Assembly: GCA_024663395.1 (NCBI GenBank)
Contig: JANFAH010000020.1
Span: 1 to 64,000 of the forward strand
DNA from: Pisolithus tinctorius
Lineage: Eukaryota > Basidiomycota > Agaricomycetes > Boletales > Pisolithaceae
Direction: 5' to 3'
Length of the DNA: 64,000 bases
Shown here: piece by piece, positions 1 to 12,003 of the stretch
Layout: each line of letters starts with the position of its first letter
Numbering within the stretch: position 1 is the stretch's first letter
Notes under the pieces: generated by a model
The model's input: the letters and a program-made list of their open reading frames with translations, nothing else
What the model was told of the DNA's origin: nothing
Databases searched by the model: none
Position numbers and translations under genes: made by a program

Positions 1-990
1 TAATATGCTCAATATTTCATCCAGAAATCATTTTTGATGTATTGACCTATTATTTTGATGTGGAAAGATTTTATTTCTGATTTTATTTTTTGTTGAAAAA
101 TGTTTCACTGTATATTACATGTTTGAGCATAAAAGAAGCAGAATGTTTTTCATATGAGCTTCAGCACACAATTCATTGTTGCAATACAATACTTGGGCTA
201 AATAAATACTTCCTACTTTTTAAACTTTCTGCTCACAAAAAGCAGATTGTTAAATCTAAAAAAAAAGTGATACATATTGGAAAATTATTTACAATGTATC
301 ACACATATTGTGCTCAAAATCATTCTGTTGAATATCCATAATTTTTATATATTCAAAGAGTAAGATTTTCTGGTGGCATTTTGTGAGGCATGATAGACAA
401 TACAAATCCTATGTGTTCTTACAATATTTGTCACAAAAACATCCCAAATTAAAGAGTCTCATTTTTCAATCTTTTTTAAAATGTTTTCAGCAAAGACACT
501 GAGAAATGCTTCCAGTGGGCACTAGTTTTCAGCATGTGTATGATGTTGTCTATCTCGTCCAAGTTGTCTTGATGTCCTTGCCCATCCTCAGAGGAAGAAT
601 GTGTGCCGTTGGATATAGTTGTTGAGGTCATAGGTGGCACGCTGTCAACAACATGCAAATGCTCTGTCAGCGATGATAGACTCTCCACAGACTCTGGTTC
701 TGTGGTATGACAATCAGTAGCCAGCCAAAAAGTGCAAGCAGACACGTAGGGACATCCACTAACCAGTAGCAGCTGATGGCATTCTTTGTTTATTGTTTGA
801 AGAATGGGGGGCCATGCTTGTTTGAGTGGAAGGAACAAATGGAAGTCCCCTAAAGGATGGAGGTCTTTTAAAGGGACAGGGAAAAAAAAAGGGGGGGGGA
901 TAGGAGTGCCATGTGGAGTCAATACAAACACTTTTCGCAGTTAAAGAAAAGATGCACCAGCAGAGGACCAAATGCACCATCCATGTGAAA
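1..990. other. AT-rich flank, no supported gene
   Basis: The first 480 bases are very AT-rich. The rest holds a run of A followed by a run of G near 880-900. Open frames on either strand show no recognisable motif and no plausible splice structure, so I call no gene. The stretch lies just outside the first readable Helitron protein sequence at about 1000, and may be the 5' part of that element or older flanking DNA. I could not identify the Helitron 5' terminus. Confidence 0.5.
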
Positions 991-999
991 TCTTTGGGG

Positions 1000-2244
1000 A
1001 CAGCTTACATGGCAAGAAGTTTACGATAGTGTCCCACCTGGGTTACTGCTGCATGGACTTCGGACATGGGTGCAGCTTGGACCTGCTATAAGCCAACTGC
1101 CTGCAGATGTTCAGCAACACATACAGGCGGTTGCCACAGAAAAGGAGCAAAGTAAGAAGCAGCGGAAGTGTGAAGCAGACAGGGCCTACCAAGTGAAATG
1201 GCATACATTAATGCAGCTCAAATGATCGATACCAAAAGATGGTCAGTTGCCAACACAAGACATTTTCAGAGTTGGCATGTGTGATGCCAAGTACCTGATA
1301 TTGCCATTGCATGAAGAAGTATGCACCCGTGTCACATCATTCATTAAGGCAACAGGCAATGCAGCATTATGCCAGTGTGTATGTGTTGTGTGTGCACGCG
1401 AGCTGATGAGCAGTGAAGGTTAGTTTTTGCATTCGAGAATATTACAACCTTTACTGTAATTATGATCACAGGTAAAGAAGAGGTTATTAAGAACATACCC
1501 AACATTGAACATCATCTGATCCCAGAAGTTGAGCATTCTGCGCATAATTTATGGCAAGGCCTCTTGCCATTGAAGGCACATGTGGATGAGACCGGGAGGG
1601 GATGGGTGTGTGGGGAATGCTTTCGGGCCTTGAGTGGTGACAGAATGCCAAAGCTTGCACTAAATAATAACGTGTGGTTGGGAGACGCCCCCCTGGTACT
1701 GCGAAAATTGACTTTCACAGAAATGCTTTTGGTAGCCCGGCATTATCCTCAGTGCTATGTTTTCAAGTTATATCCCAAAGATGGTTCACATGGATACAAT
1801 CCTGCTCACCTTCAATGTGGTATGGCAGGCAACATCACATTGTATGAGGTCAATATGACAGCGATCGTGAACATGGTCAAGGGCTGCATGATGCTGCAGG
1901 ATGTCACAACTCTCAGCAACGTAATCGCAATCACATTCATAGGAACGAGAACGTTGCCAAGGAATTGGATGTCATGCACTTTTTGGGTGCACTGGGAAGC
2001 AGTTCACGAAGCATTACAGTGGCTGAAAGCAAACAATCATCTTTACCATGATATTATGATATCCAAGGAGCGATTTATGACACTACCTGACGATGAAATC
2101 CCAGTCGAAATAGAAGCTGTCATCTGGTGCAAGGATGATGCAGCAGTCGCTGCACAAGAGAATGACGGTTATGTACAGGATAGCATACAGGATGAAATGG
2201 GTGAGATCTTCATACAACAGACAATAGTGACTTACATTTCGTGA
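1000..2244 (+). pseudogene. Helitron N-terminal region
   Basis: N-terminal part of the Helitron protein. A readable segment begins near 1009 (WQEVYDSVPPGLLLHGLRTW). After an in-frame TGA near 1222 it continues in the same frame to a Cys-rich stretch near 1368-1398 (CQCVCVVCAREL), and then, after a probable short intron near 1419-1470, into a 260-codon open frame. That frame has the CGECF motif and the KLTFTEMLLVARHYP block typical of the region preceding the Rep domain in fungal Helitrons (a DUF6570-like region, from memory). The function of this domain is unknown; the cysteines suggest zinc binding. Separate stops and the frame change before the Rep part mark it as decayed. Confidence 0.65.
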
Positions 2245-2479
2245 CATTGACAGAGCTCAACAAGGAAGTAAACGATCATGACATTGATGATGCAATGAAC
2301 AGTGAAAGTAGATCCGGCAGTGATGAGGATGAAACAAAAGACAATGGTGAGATGTTGCAAGGACTGTATACAACTCTTAGCAGCAACTGAACCAATGACA
2401 TATAGAAGCAGATGTCATACCTCTGCATGCTCTCAGCATCACAGATACTGATCTTGCATGGGTTTCTTCTTCGGAGCTC

Positions 2480-4139
2480 ATGAAGTATGCGCTCGCCAAC
2501 CTGATGGATGCGATGCAGGAAGGAGGATACGTGGTCTGCCACAGTGTCAGGCCTATAGGAGACTTTGGCAGGAACACAATAGAAAATGGCACTCCCAATC
2601 CGCTTGCTGCAGCCTGCCCATGCTTGTTTCCTTATGGACTCAGTGGAATCGAGGCTGATCACCTGATTAATGTCAGCGTTTGCGAACATGCTAGGTGGGC
2701 AATCCAGTATTATGACCGCTGTTTTGTTGTCCATCACACATTCCCTTTTGTGATTTTTGCCATGATCCAAAAGCGGGATGCAATGTGGTCCACTCATCTG
2801 CAGATGCAGAGAAAAGACTTCGAACGAGATGCCCTGGCACTCTCTTGCCTGACTGTCACTGACCTATGGAAGGCAGAAGAGGAGGAAGGCAGGAAAGCAA
2901 AGATTACCAACCTGAGGGTATGTGCACTGCAAAAACACATAATCACTGTGAACAGTAAGGTTGAAGGCTCTGACAATGCCTGCGCTCAGTACCAGGGTAT
3001 GATATGGGGCACATGTCTTTTTCTTGGTGGACCAACGATATGGATGACCATCAACCCTGCTGATGTACATGATCCAATCACACAAGTCTTGGCTGGAGAG
3101 GCAATCAATCTTGATAAATTTGATGCTCTTGGTGGTCCTGATAGTCATCAGTGTGCAATCAACATTGCTAGAAACCCATACACAGCTGCGAGGTTTTTCA
3201 ATTTCTTGATCAAAACCACATTGGAATGCTTGCTGGGCATTAAAAGGCACCCATCACAAATCTCTAGTGAGATGGGAATCCTTGGTCAACTGTCTGGGTA
3301 TTTCGGTGTGGTGGAGGCACAAGGGAGAGGTACATTACACATGCACATGCTGCTATGGTTGGCTGGCTCTCCCGACCCAGAAGAAATGCAACAGCTCTTG
3401 CAAATGTCAACATTCCATGAGAAAATTCAAGGATACATTTGGGAGAACATATGGGCTCATCTGGATGACGTTACAGAAGAGGATTTGAAGACGATGCCAC
3501 AAAACTCACAAATAGCATATTCATGGCCACCTGACCCTGCTGCAGATGATTGGCCAAAAGAAAGTCACATGCTTGAGTGACAGCTGTTGTGATCTCAACA
3601 GCTCCACACCTGTTCCTGCTCTATGTGTCTTCAGGTCCAAAATGGACAACTGCTATGTAAGCGACATGCACCTTGGCCTCTCAGTGAAGATGTCTATGTC
3701 GATGAAAGAGGGAACTGGAGACCAAAGAGAACCTATGGGTATATCAACAACTATTGTCTGTTGATACTGACAAATTTGCGATGCAACAATGACATTAAGA
3801 TTAACACCAATGGCGAAGATACGAAGGACATAACCTTTTATGTTACTGCATATGCCATGAAGAAACAAAAAAAGTCGCATAACCTTTCCATGCTAATGGC
3901 ATCGGCATTGGCCTACCATGAAAACAATCCTCAGTATGAGGACTTATGGGAACAGAACTGACTGCTATTATACTGCTGTATCAATGTTATCAATCGTGAG
4001 GCTGAATTGTCAGGACTGCAGGTCATGTCTTACATCATGGGGTATGGGGATACATTCAGGTCACACAGCTACACACCGTTATACACCAGCACACTATTCT
4101 CGGCCATCAGACGAAGATTCCCCAGCCTTTCAACTGTGA
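2480..4139 (+). pseudogene. Helitron Rep (HUH endonuclease) domain, broken
   Basis: HUH-superfamily rolling-circle replication nuclease that nicks and joins DNA during Helitron transposition. The frame at 2480-3580 carries the catalytic histidine pair in GTLHMHMLLW, preceded by the conserved TINPADVHDP segment. After in-frame TGA codons near 3578-3595 the same frame continues with the Cys-rich linker (CKRHAPWPLS) and the tyrosine-bearing segment FYVTAYAMKKQKKS, where the two tyrosines sit as in the Y2 motif. A further TGA at about 3959 interrupts before the C-terminal block (LSGLQVMSYIMGYGDTFRS). All parts are in one frame, so the breaks are point stops rather than rearrangement. Confidence 0.85.
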
Positions 4140-4324
4140 AAGTTGACAGGTAAGCATGGAGCCATGTTAGATGTTGGGAACGATCTCTCATCACCCAGCA
4201 ATCAGCACTGTGGAGGGGCACACAGAGTCATCCAACACGGAGCATGTGACCGATGACATCGAACCTGATGAGGGCGAACTGCCAGAGGTTAGCAGAAACA
4301 GAGATGTAAGCATGGCGTATTCAA

Positions 4325-4822
4325 ATGAAGCATGTTATTAACGAATGTATTCAGGAGGATGGTGAGATGGTCACTCTTCATGCCAATGAATGTGGCAATG
4401 TTTACACATGTTCACAGCTCAAAGATTATCTTTTGCGAGGGCCAGAAATGGACCACTGCTGTCTTTTAGCATTTGTAGTTGATACATGGGAAGAAACTTA
4501 TACAGCAGTCATCCCACAAGAACAGACAGAAGAAGTAAGACCTAAACAAGGCCACCCAGCTCATGTGCGCTCACATTACATGAACGATCATCTGAGAAGA
4601 AACACACATCATCATGTTTTTCAAGCCCAAGGTCACAACACATTACCACAAATATCTGGGCCATGGTTTCCTCGAGCAGACACCAGTAATGAGTTCTACT
4701 GTGCGTGTATGCTAGCTCTTTTGAAACCATGGCGAATGACAGAAGATCTCAAACCTAATAGGGCATCCTGGATTGAAGAGTTCCACTTGTTTAAGGCGCA
4801 GATGGCACCTTGCCATAGCTAA
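4325..4822 (+). pseudogene. Helitron Rep-helicase linker region
   Basis: Open frame in the same reading frame as the Rep domain. It carries the block that joins Rep and helicase in fungal Helitrons: a region around HPAHVRSHYMNDHLRRNTHH, then GHNTLPQISGPWFPR and EFYCACMLALLKPWR. These match the usual order of this linker as I recall it. It ends at a stop at 4820-4822. The helicase resumes at about 5089 in a different frame, so at least one frameshift lies between 4822 and 5089. No independent catalytic activity is known for this segment. Confidence 0.65.
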
Positions 4823-5088
4823 ATTCTGGCAGGAATCCAATTCTATTATGATTCAAGAGCAGCATGCGACACCACATCAACAGAGGCATCAACCTTTGCA
4901 GGGCAGAATACACGAGTACCTCGAGATGGCCTACCCTTAGAGGAAGACAAGCACCTGTCTATGGAAGAACCACCCATTCCTTTAACACACACCAACCTCA
5001 TCCAGTTCAAATGCGATCAAGTCTCGCAAAATGAGGAAAGGCATGCTGAAGAGGCAATCATTGTCGGTATGAGCTGTGGTTCTTTACA

Positions 5089-6939
5089 ATGTCTGAACTG
5101 CGAGCGGGTTCTAATCCAGACAGTTATCATATAGCACATGGGGATGATCATACATGCCTTCTGAGTTGGCTCAAAACCATGCATACAATGGCTTCAAAGT
5201 CAACAGGCATGGTTGACTCCCAAACAGAGACTATCTTCGATGGTGCTACGGATGTTGACCACAGCATCAGTGACCTCACCAGTGCTCTCATGGAAACCGA
5301 CTGCAGAGATGCAGCCCTACTCAGTGTGTTAACTGGTGAGAGCAACGTTCTGAACTCTGTTCCTGTCACTGAGCTGTTGGATGATCAGCAGCGCACATAT
5401 GACATCGTTGATTGGCATTTGCAACAGTACCTCTCAGGGCACAAACCTCCACAATTGCGAATGGTCATTCCTGGCAAGGCAGGTGTTGGGAAACTGAAGA
5501 CAATTCAGACTATCACCGACAACTTTCACTCTCGCAGGGTACAGCATTTACTAGTGAAGGCAGCCTATACTGGAATTGTGGCGTCAACCATAGACGGACA
5601 AACACTGCATTACATCGTGATGATCCCTATTCATGGTGGGAAGCAGTCCGCAAAAACCAAAAAAGCACTGGAGACATACTGGCAAATGAAAGAGTATCTC
5701 ATTATAGATGAGATTTCTATGGTCTCACATTTGTTCTTCACGATGCTTTCCAACACCATCAGTCATGCCCACACTGGTGAGGCATCTGCAACAGATGACC
5801 CCTTTGGGGGGCTGAATGTTATCCTGGTTGGCGACTTTCACCAATTCCCACCAGTGGCCAGCAAAGTGTCAGCACCATTGTATTGGCCACCCAACACAGA
5901 GAAGGATACCGACCTGGAAATGCTAGGCTGCAAGCTATATGAACAGTTTGATGTCATCGTGTGGCTGAAAACACAAGTGAGGGTCACTGATTCTGAATGG
6001 ATGGACCTCCTACAACATGTGCAGCATGGTAACTGCAAAGAGAAACACATCTCTATGCTTCGTAGCCTGGTACTCACTAATGAGCAGTGCTCTCCAGTCA
6101 ACTTCACACAGCTGCCTTGGAGCAATGCTCTTTTGGTGACACCACATCATGCAGTGTGCATAAAGTGGAATGAGATGACAGCAAAGGCACGTACACATGT
6201 GCAGGGCATGATGCTCTTTACAAGTCTGGCTTTCGACACAATAGAAGGCAGGGATTTAACGTTGGAGGAGCAATTTGCAGCCGCAGCAAAACCAAAAGTG
6301 TCCTGAGGTCGTAATCAGCAAGAGCGCAGCAGCCTTGCTGATGAGGTAGTCCTTGCTGTCGGCATGGAGGTTATGGTAACATTTAACATTTGGACCGGTT
6401 TGGACATAGCCAATGGCATGCACAGACACATTGAAGAAGTTGTATTGGATGCAAGAGAGGAGTCAACGAAACTTGGTATGCACTGCATCGTCTTGAAATA
6501 CCCACCTTGCTACATTTTGGTTCGCATGAGCCACACAAAAGCTGAGGGGCTGGATGGCTTACCGCAAGGCGTTCTTCCAATCACACCGCTCACCAGATCC
6601 TTTATGATCGTGACTGCAAATGGTGAGAAAAAGACAGTGACAAGACAGCAATTACCTGTGACACCTGCATACACATTCACAGATTATCAATCACAGGCAC
6701 AGACAATTGAATATTGTATTGTCGACATCAGCACGCCACCATCTGGGGGTCTTACACCATTCAATGTGTATGTGGCGTTGTCACGCAGCCGCGGCAGAGA
6801 CACAATTCGACTGTTGCGTGACTTCAATGAAAGGTTATTCACTCAACATCCAAGTAAATATCTCCGGTTGGAGGATCAATGGCTGGCAACACTTGATCGC
6901 AAGACGTACATGGACTGGGAAAAAGTGAAAGTGGCATAA
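5089..6939 (+). pseudogene. Helitron Pif1-like helicase, broken
   Basis: Superfamily 1B (Pif1/RecD2-type) DNA helicase that unwinds DNA behind the Rep nick. The Walker A region reads GKAGVGKLKTI, where the family has GKS or GKT; the leucine in place of Ser/Thr should abolish ATP binding. Walker B is LIIDEISMVS, and the QFPPV motif follows at about 5850. An in-frame TGA at 6304-6306 splits the protein. The same frame continues as 6307-6939 with the C-terminal motifs TFTDYQSQAQT and NVYVALSRSRGRD. The altered Walker A and the stop make it inactive as it stands. Confidence 0.85.
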
Positions 6940-7299
6940 AATCCAGTACAACATCCATTAGAATTGAGAATCACATTCCAATAGAACTTCGTCTCATGTA
7001 TCTCTTGTGTGTAAACATTGTCAGGTACCTAGCATCACGTGTTAACCCCGTGAGCTGAATCGGAGTTTGTTTTCGGGTGGATCGCGGTTGACGAAAAATG
7101 CGCGACGAATTTCGGGGGGCAGTGACCTTGTAAACAAGGTGATATACCGACCGGCACGGTTGCCGATCAGCCTTCCATTTTTCGTCCATCTTGCTCGTCA
7201 CCTTTCCAATTACCCTGTGGGCTAGGACCTGCTCGGACACTAGAGAGTACGTGCCTTGACTGATGTGTCAAACCGTGCGTGGACTGATCCATCAGGAAG

Positions 7300-10122
7300 A
7301 TGAAGTTATTAGATGTGAAAACAGTTCTCGACAGAGAAAAGGACATCCAAAAGCCCGAATCTAATTCTGAATATGAGGTCATGAAGTACCGGGATGACGA
7401 AACAACAAAATATGCCATACTGTCCCATCGGTGGGGAATCGAGGTTGACTACGAAGAGATGACTGGACTCATGAAGATGGAGGGGTGGAAGAGGGACGAA
7501 GTCAGGCAACGCGACGGCTACCAGAAGATTATCAAGAGTTGCGAGCAGGCCATGAAGGACGGCTATGAGTGGTTGTGGATCGATACATGCTGCATCGACA
7601 AGCGGAGCAGTTCGGAGTTGTCAGAGGCCATTAATTCAATGTACCGATGGTACCGAAACGCACACGTGTGCCATGCATACCTCCACGACGTTGATGAGTC
7701 GACCTTTCCTACGAGACCAGCTAACAAGTTCAGCAAGTCCAACGGTTGGCCTGAATGGTTCATGCGAGGTTGGACACTGCAGGAGCTCGTCGCGCCGAAG
7801 CAACTCGAATTTTTCAACAAAAATTGGGTGCGTATCGGCAACAAACGTCGCCTGGCCCCCATGTTGGAGGACATCACACGAATTCCGATTGAAGTTTTGA
7901 GAGATGGTCTGGGCGGCGCGAAGAATCTCGGTGTCGCACAAATTATGTCGTGGGCAGCAGACCGGAAGACGACGCGCGTGGAAGATCGGGCCTATTCCTT
8001 GCTGGGTCTATTCGACGTCAGCATGCCAATGTTGTATGGCGAGGGCAAAAAGGCGTTCCACCGACTTCAGCTGGAAATTATCCGCACATCCAGCGATCAA
8101 AGCATATTCGCATGGGATCCACGGACGCCACGACCAGGCAGTGTCCTGGCTGATGATCCAAGTGACTTTCGGGATTGTCGTCACATCGAGCCACTTGGAC
8201 CCAGCGAGTTCGCCGACAGACTGGTGGAATACATCGAAGACAATGAGCTTGGCAAGCAGCATACGTCCCGCAAGTTCTCAATCAACCCCATGCATCGGCA
8301 TAGACTCGCACAGCTGAGGCTGCGTGCCCGTACGCTTAGCCAACAACTTCGCACATTTTCGGTCAGCAACGCGGGTATTCAAGTGTGGCTGCCCGTCGTG
8401 CCCTACGGCAACTCTCCCTCTCACTGCAGGGCTATATTGGCCTGTAGTCGTATTAAAGGTTACCATCCTCATGGTCTGATTACCATCGATTTGGCGTCTT
8501 CTGGATCCAGCTTTGACAGGATTTTTGACAGTACAGGGGTTCACAAGACTTATCCTGAATTCAGGACACTTCATCTTACTCATCATCAGGATGTCAATCA
8601 CATACACCATCATTTCACACTCGATGACAAGAATGTCATGTACTATGGATTCACTCACTGTGGCACCTTCCCGCGCGAGTCTGTAGGCAATATGGTCACA
8701 CTCTCATCCCTTACAGATGATCTCGTCATCGTAGTCTATGCTAACGACGATGCAAGATATCGCTTTGCCGTTTCTCTCGGTTACTACCTCGGCCAAGGAT
8801 GGGTGCACATCGTATGTGACGAACGCCTGGAAACACAAGAGGTCAACGGGACACCATGGCTAGACTTCGCCAAGTTAACATACGATCGGATGTGGAAAGC
8901 ACGTGCAGAGCTTGCCCAAAGTATGCCCAATCCCATTGAAGTGTATGCCACATACGATACCAACACTGTCATCAAGCATGCCCACCTTCCCCGATCAATA
9001 TGGGCTGCAAGGGTGCTCTGGGGTAGGTGGGGAACAGACAAATTTCAAGTAACGGTTGACGTTGACCAATGTGCTGGTTGCTGTCATGGGCCACGTGGAT
9101 GGACGACCACGTCTGTTCGTAGATTTTCCTTTATGCGAGTGAAATTAATGATTGTATTGCCACAGGACGACTGGGATGGCCTTGATGTGCCAGGGCTTAT
9201 GAGCGTGGTTTCCCATTCGCATAGGTTGAAACTGGATGGGTGGTGGGTGTGGCTTGACAAGCATGCTGGCCAAAAGATTGTGGTAAGTCGTGACATGCAT
9301 CTTCTTGTCTGTCTCAAGGCTGATATAAACAGCTAGGTGATTATGGCGACTACTCCGATGGCAATTTCAAATGTGATGGCAATATATTTGAGGATATGCG
9401 GGCACTTGGCATCGATTCCATGGATCCGGTTTATCACCCAGTGGTCTCCCGTGTATCTGGTGACCAGTTTTATTGGCATGAATTTCGAGATCAGAATGAC
9501 CATGACTTGCCATATGATGACGACCGCAAAGAGCTGGAGCTGAATCGACTGAAGGGCTACTCCCTTCCTGCCAATCAACATTTCGTGCTGCTACTGAAGG
9601 CCTACTGTACCCGCCTTGCAGGCAAATATTTAGTGATTACAATTATACAACACTCCGACGTCCCCCTCAGAATTGGGTGTAGGGCAAAACGAAGGGATTC
9701 GGGAGGCGGTGCGCTTTCTGAAAATGATTGTGTCCTACACAAATTGACTTGGCTTGTCAGAGTTGGCACCGAACAATGTCAACCATTTCGCGGACCTGAC
9801 CCCCTTTTACACTGTCGCGAGCCCGCAGGTTTGGAGAAGAGATCCTGCCTGCACACAGAGAAGGGAACTGTTCAAAACTGTCCGGTGCGTCCGGTGCGTC
9901 CGTTATAATTGACTTCAGCGTCACTGATATTATGCTTTGGAATGTAGCGAACGTTTCTACGCTCTGGTGAATATGATACCTCCTCTTACCATCCTTGTGG
10001 TTTGTCTGGTTGACATGATAAGTAGTGTCAACCTGCACGAACTGAAGCTCGTAACAAGTCTGCCGTGCGTTGGACAACCATATGAAATCCACAGCTCTTC
10101 ACTTACGATGGCAACAGAATAA
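7300..10122 (+). CDS. HET-domain protein 1 (four exons, intact)
   Basis: Heterokaryon-incompatibility (HET) domain protein; the family acts in fungal nonself recognition and cell death. The N-terminal half shows the classic blocks: YAILSHRWG (about residue 40), WLWIDTCCIDK (about 92), WFMRGWTLQELVAP (about 155) and RTRVEDRAYSLLG-like TRVEDRAYSLLGLFDV (about 225). I infer exons 7300-9282, 9333-9708, 9761-9884 and 9948-10122, with introns of 50-63 nt (GT..AG) and phases that match, giving about 885 residues. The last exon encodes a hydrophobic stretch (ALVNMIPPLTILVVCLVDMI) that may be a membrane segment. The third intron's donor sits in a tandem duplication of gtgcgtccg. No stop or frame lesion was found. 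A decayed copy of its 3' part lies near 26 kb. Confidence 0.85.
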
Positions 10123-10390
10123 ACAGAAGACAACGGGGGCGATCAAGTTCTTTTCAGAAATATTTGGTCTCAAATGCCTGAGAAACTACGTGCGTATTTA
10201 GCCTTTCAATGCCTTTCCCCCTTCACCCCCTCCCCACCGAAATATAGGTCGGCGAGATTACATTTTTCAAAGGGCTTCACTCAATGATGGCGACCAAGCC
10301 ATGCAACGAGGTTTCCGTAGGCACTGCAGAAGGACCATCTGTCACATCAGGCACGTTTTCTCATAAGTTTGCATTGTAGCTTTTAAAGAC

Positions 10391-11661
10391 ATGTCCGATG
10401 GTCCAATAGTGCCCCCGTCAAAGTTGCCGTTCGTCAGTTGGGGTATGACACATAATCTATTCAAACGAAAGTTCCCATTTCAGGTCACACGGGATCCGCG
10501 CCTTGAAGTCTTGTTACCTCTATTGCGCAAACGGTGCGAAGGTCTTGACCCATTTGATGACATTTCGCATCAGCGTGATGAGGAGCAGAAAACGGAGCAC
10601 GAGGTAAAGTCCCTATCGCAAACTCTTAGTGCTGGCGTAAGAGTTCAATGCTATCGGTAAATAATAGTAGTGGCTAACTCTAGTCACAAAAAGCTACTCG
10701 AGCACATCAGTACTACTTTCAGCAACGCAGCCCTTTCAGATGAGCACCAGTAGGTACTTTCTTCACCTCCAGCCGTTTCCTCTTTCCACTATTTATTGTG
10801 TCCCAGTTTAATAGGTCGAGTTGATTACGACAGGTCAGCAACGCAACCACCAGCGTTCGTTAGTCCACGCCCTGAACCCTGTGTGTAGGCAATTCAATGC
10901 GCATCCTATGGTACAAGAGATCAAAGAGCTCCAAGTGAAACTTGACGCGACGGATGACGAAGACGAACAGCGAGCACTGGAGGAGGACGTGACAGGAAAG
11001 GCAAGGATCTTATCGTGTTATTACCTTCTACGCTAATGGTCCGCTTGTCAAAAGATCCTGTGGCTCTGCTGGTGTGGAATCTGTGCGGAAGTGGACCAGC
11101 TGTTACCAGAGGCACGCTACATACATAACTCTCTTCATAGATGTTATTTGACAAGATTTAGGTTGTTGATTACTGTCGAAGAGAAGGATGTACGATTGTA
11201 AGTGGCATCGCAAACACCGACGTCATCCTAATCACTGTCACCAGGGTTTGTCTGAGGTCGGTTGCATTATTGCGGGAACGCGTACAGAGCCGAATGATGA
11301 TCGAGCTCATTTGCAACGGTAGGCGAGGTCATTCAGCGCATGTAAATTGCTGAATATCCTTTGTTCCAGGATCATGCTTGACGCAGGAGCAGGCACGTCG
11401 AAATATCAGTTATTGCTTGCCGCTCGGGCTGCGGAACAAGTCAAGTGGTCAAGTACGGCTATTTTGAGGAACACTCCTCTCGGCACCCAGGAGACCATTC
11501 TGGGTACAAACTCTCAAATACATTCTACATTGGCGGTTTAGCAAGGATGGTATTGGCCGGTATGTCCTTAAGTACTGGACACATTCAACTCCTCGAACGG
11601 TAGATAATATCAGATTGATTCCTGGCGCAACTCTGTCCGGGAAAGAGCTCGAGATTGGCAC
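10391..11661 (+). pseudogene. Decayed gene of unknown family (copy A)
   Basis: Fragments of a spliced gene that I do not recognise. Readable pieces are RCEGLDPFDDISHQRDEEQK (about 10540-10590), then after a GT..AG intron HKKLLEHISTTFSNAALSDE (about 10686-10750), then MVQEIKELQVKLDATDDEDE (about 10910-10970) and MMIELICNGRRGHSA (near 11300), followed by a LAARAAEQV-like piece near 11430. Stops and frame changes separate them. The same peptides in better or worse condition occur in copy B at 27.5-28.7 kb, which supports a real ancestral protein. It lies just downstream of HET-1 in the same orientation, and copy B lies downstream of a HET relic, so the two genes may have duplicated together. Confidence 0.55.
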
Positions 11662-11857
11662 TCAAGGTTAAGGGACAACCGCAAGCACATTGGCTGTAAA
11701 ATGATCGACCGTGTATCTAGTGTATGCCCAAATTTCTATGTACCATTGCTGAGCGACGTGGTTTGTGATTCTTTATCTCGTGTTCGTCCCCACCTTAAGC
11801 ACTCCGTTTCGGCGGTAACAAGGGTCTGTTAGACATGGTTTTGGTGACATAAACATT

Positions 11858-11878
11858 CACTGCGGAAACGAAATTTTA
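11858..11878 (+). repeat. Left terminal inverted repeat of CACTA-like element
   Basis: Twenty-one bases starting CACTGCGGAAACG, preceded by ATT (11855-11857). They pair with 20260-20280 on the opposite strand at 19 of 21 positions. The first four bases match the CACTA terminus and the fifth is G rather than A. Confidence 0.88.
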
Positions 11879-12003
11879 GTGGGGGGGATAATCAGACTCT
11901 TTAAATGTAGATAATCCGACCTTAGATTTTTTTGGAAGATATAACCATTAGTCTGAGCAAAATCTGACTAGATGATTTCTGAGTAACATGTCCAAATAAT
12001 CCC

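Larger units (their letters stand above)
1000..6939 (+). mobile_element. Decayed autonomous Helitron (Rep/helicase)
   Basis: A rolling-circle (Helitron) transposon whose single long Rep-helicase protein is now broken by stops and frame changes. In order on the plus strand I read an N-terminal Cys-containing region (about 1000-2244), the HUH endonuclease (about 2480-4139), a linker conserved in fungal Helitrons (4325-4822) and a Pif1-type helicase (5089-6939). The order and spacing are those of fungal Helitrons. Helitrons make no target duplication and end in a hairpin plus CTRR; I could not assign either end with confidence. The internal breaks indicate that the copy cannot move by itself. 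Confidence 0.85.

Noticed and set aside
3546..3764. Alternative-frame ORFs within the Helitron Rep region
   Set aside because: The family-conserved residues are in the other frame, interrupted by stop codons, so these are shadows.
6940..7299. Possible Helitron 3' terminus (CTAG near 7029, or a short TCACG/CGTGA hairpin followed by CTGA near 7050)
   Set aside because: Several CTRR tetramers occur by chance, the hairpin stem is only five bases, and the expected A/T insertion context and spacing are not met. No end was assigned.
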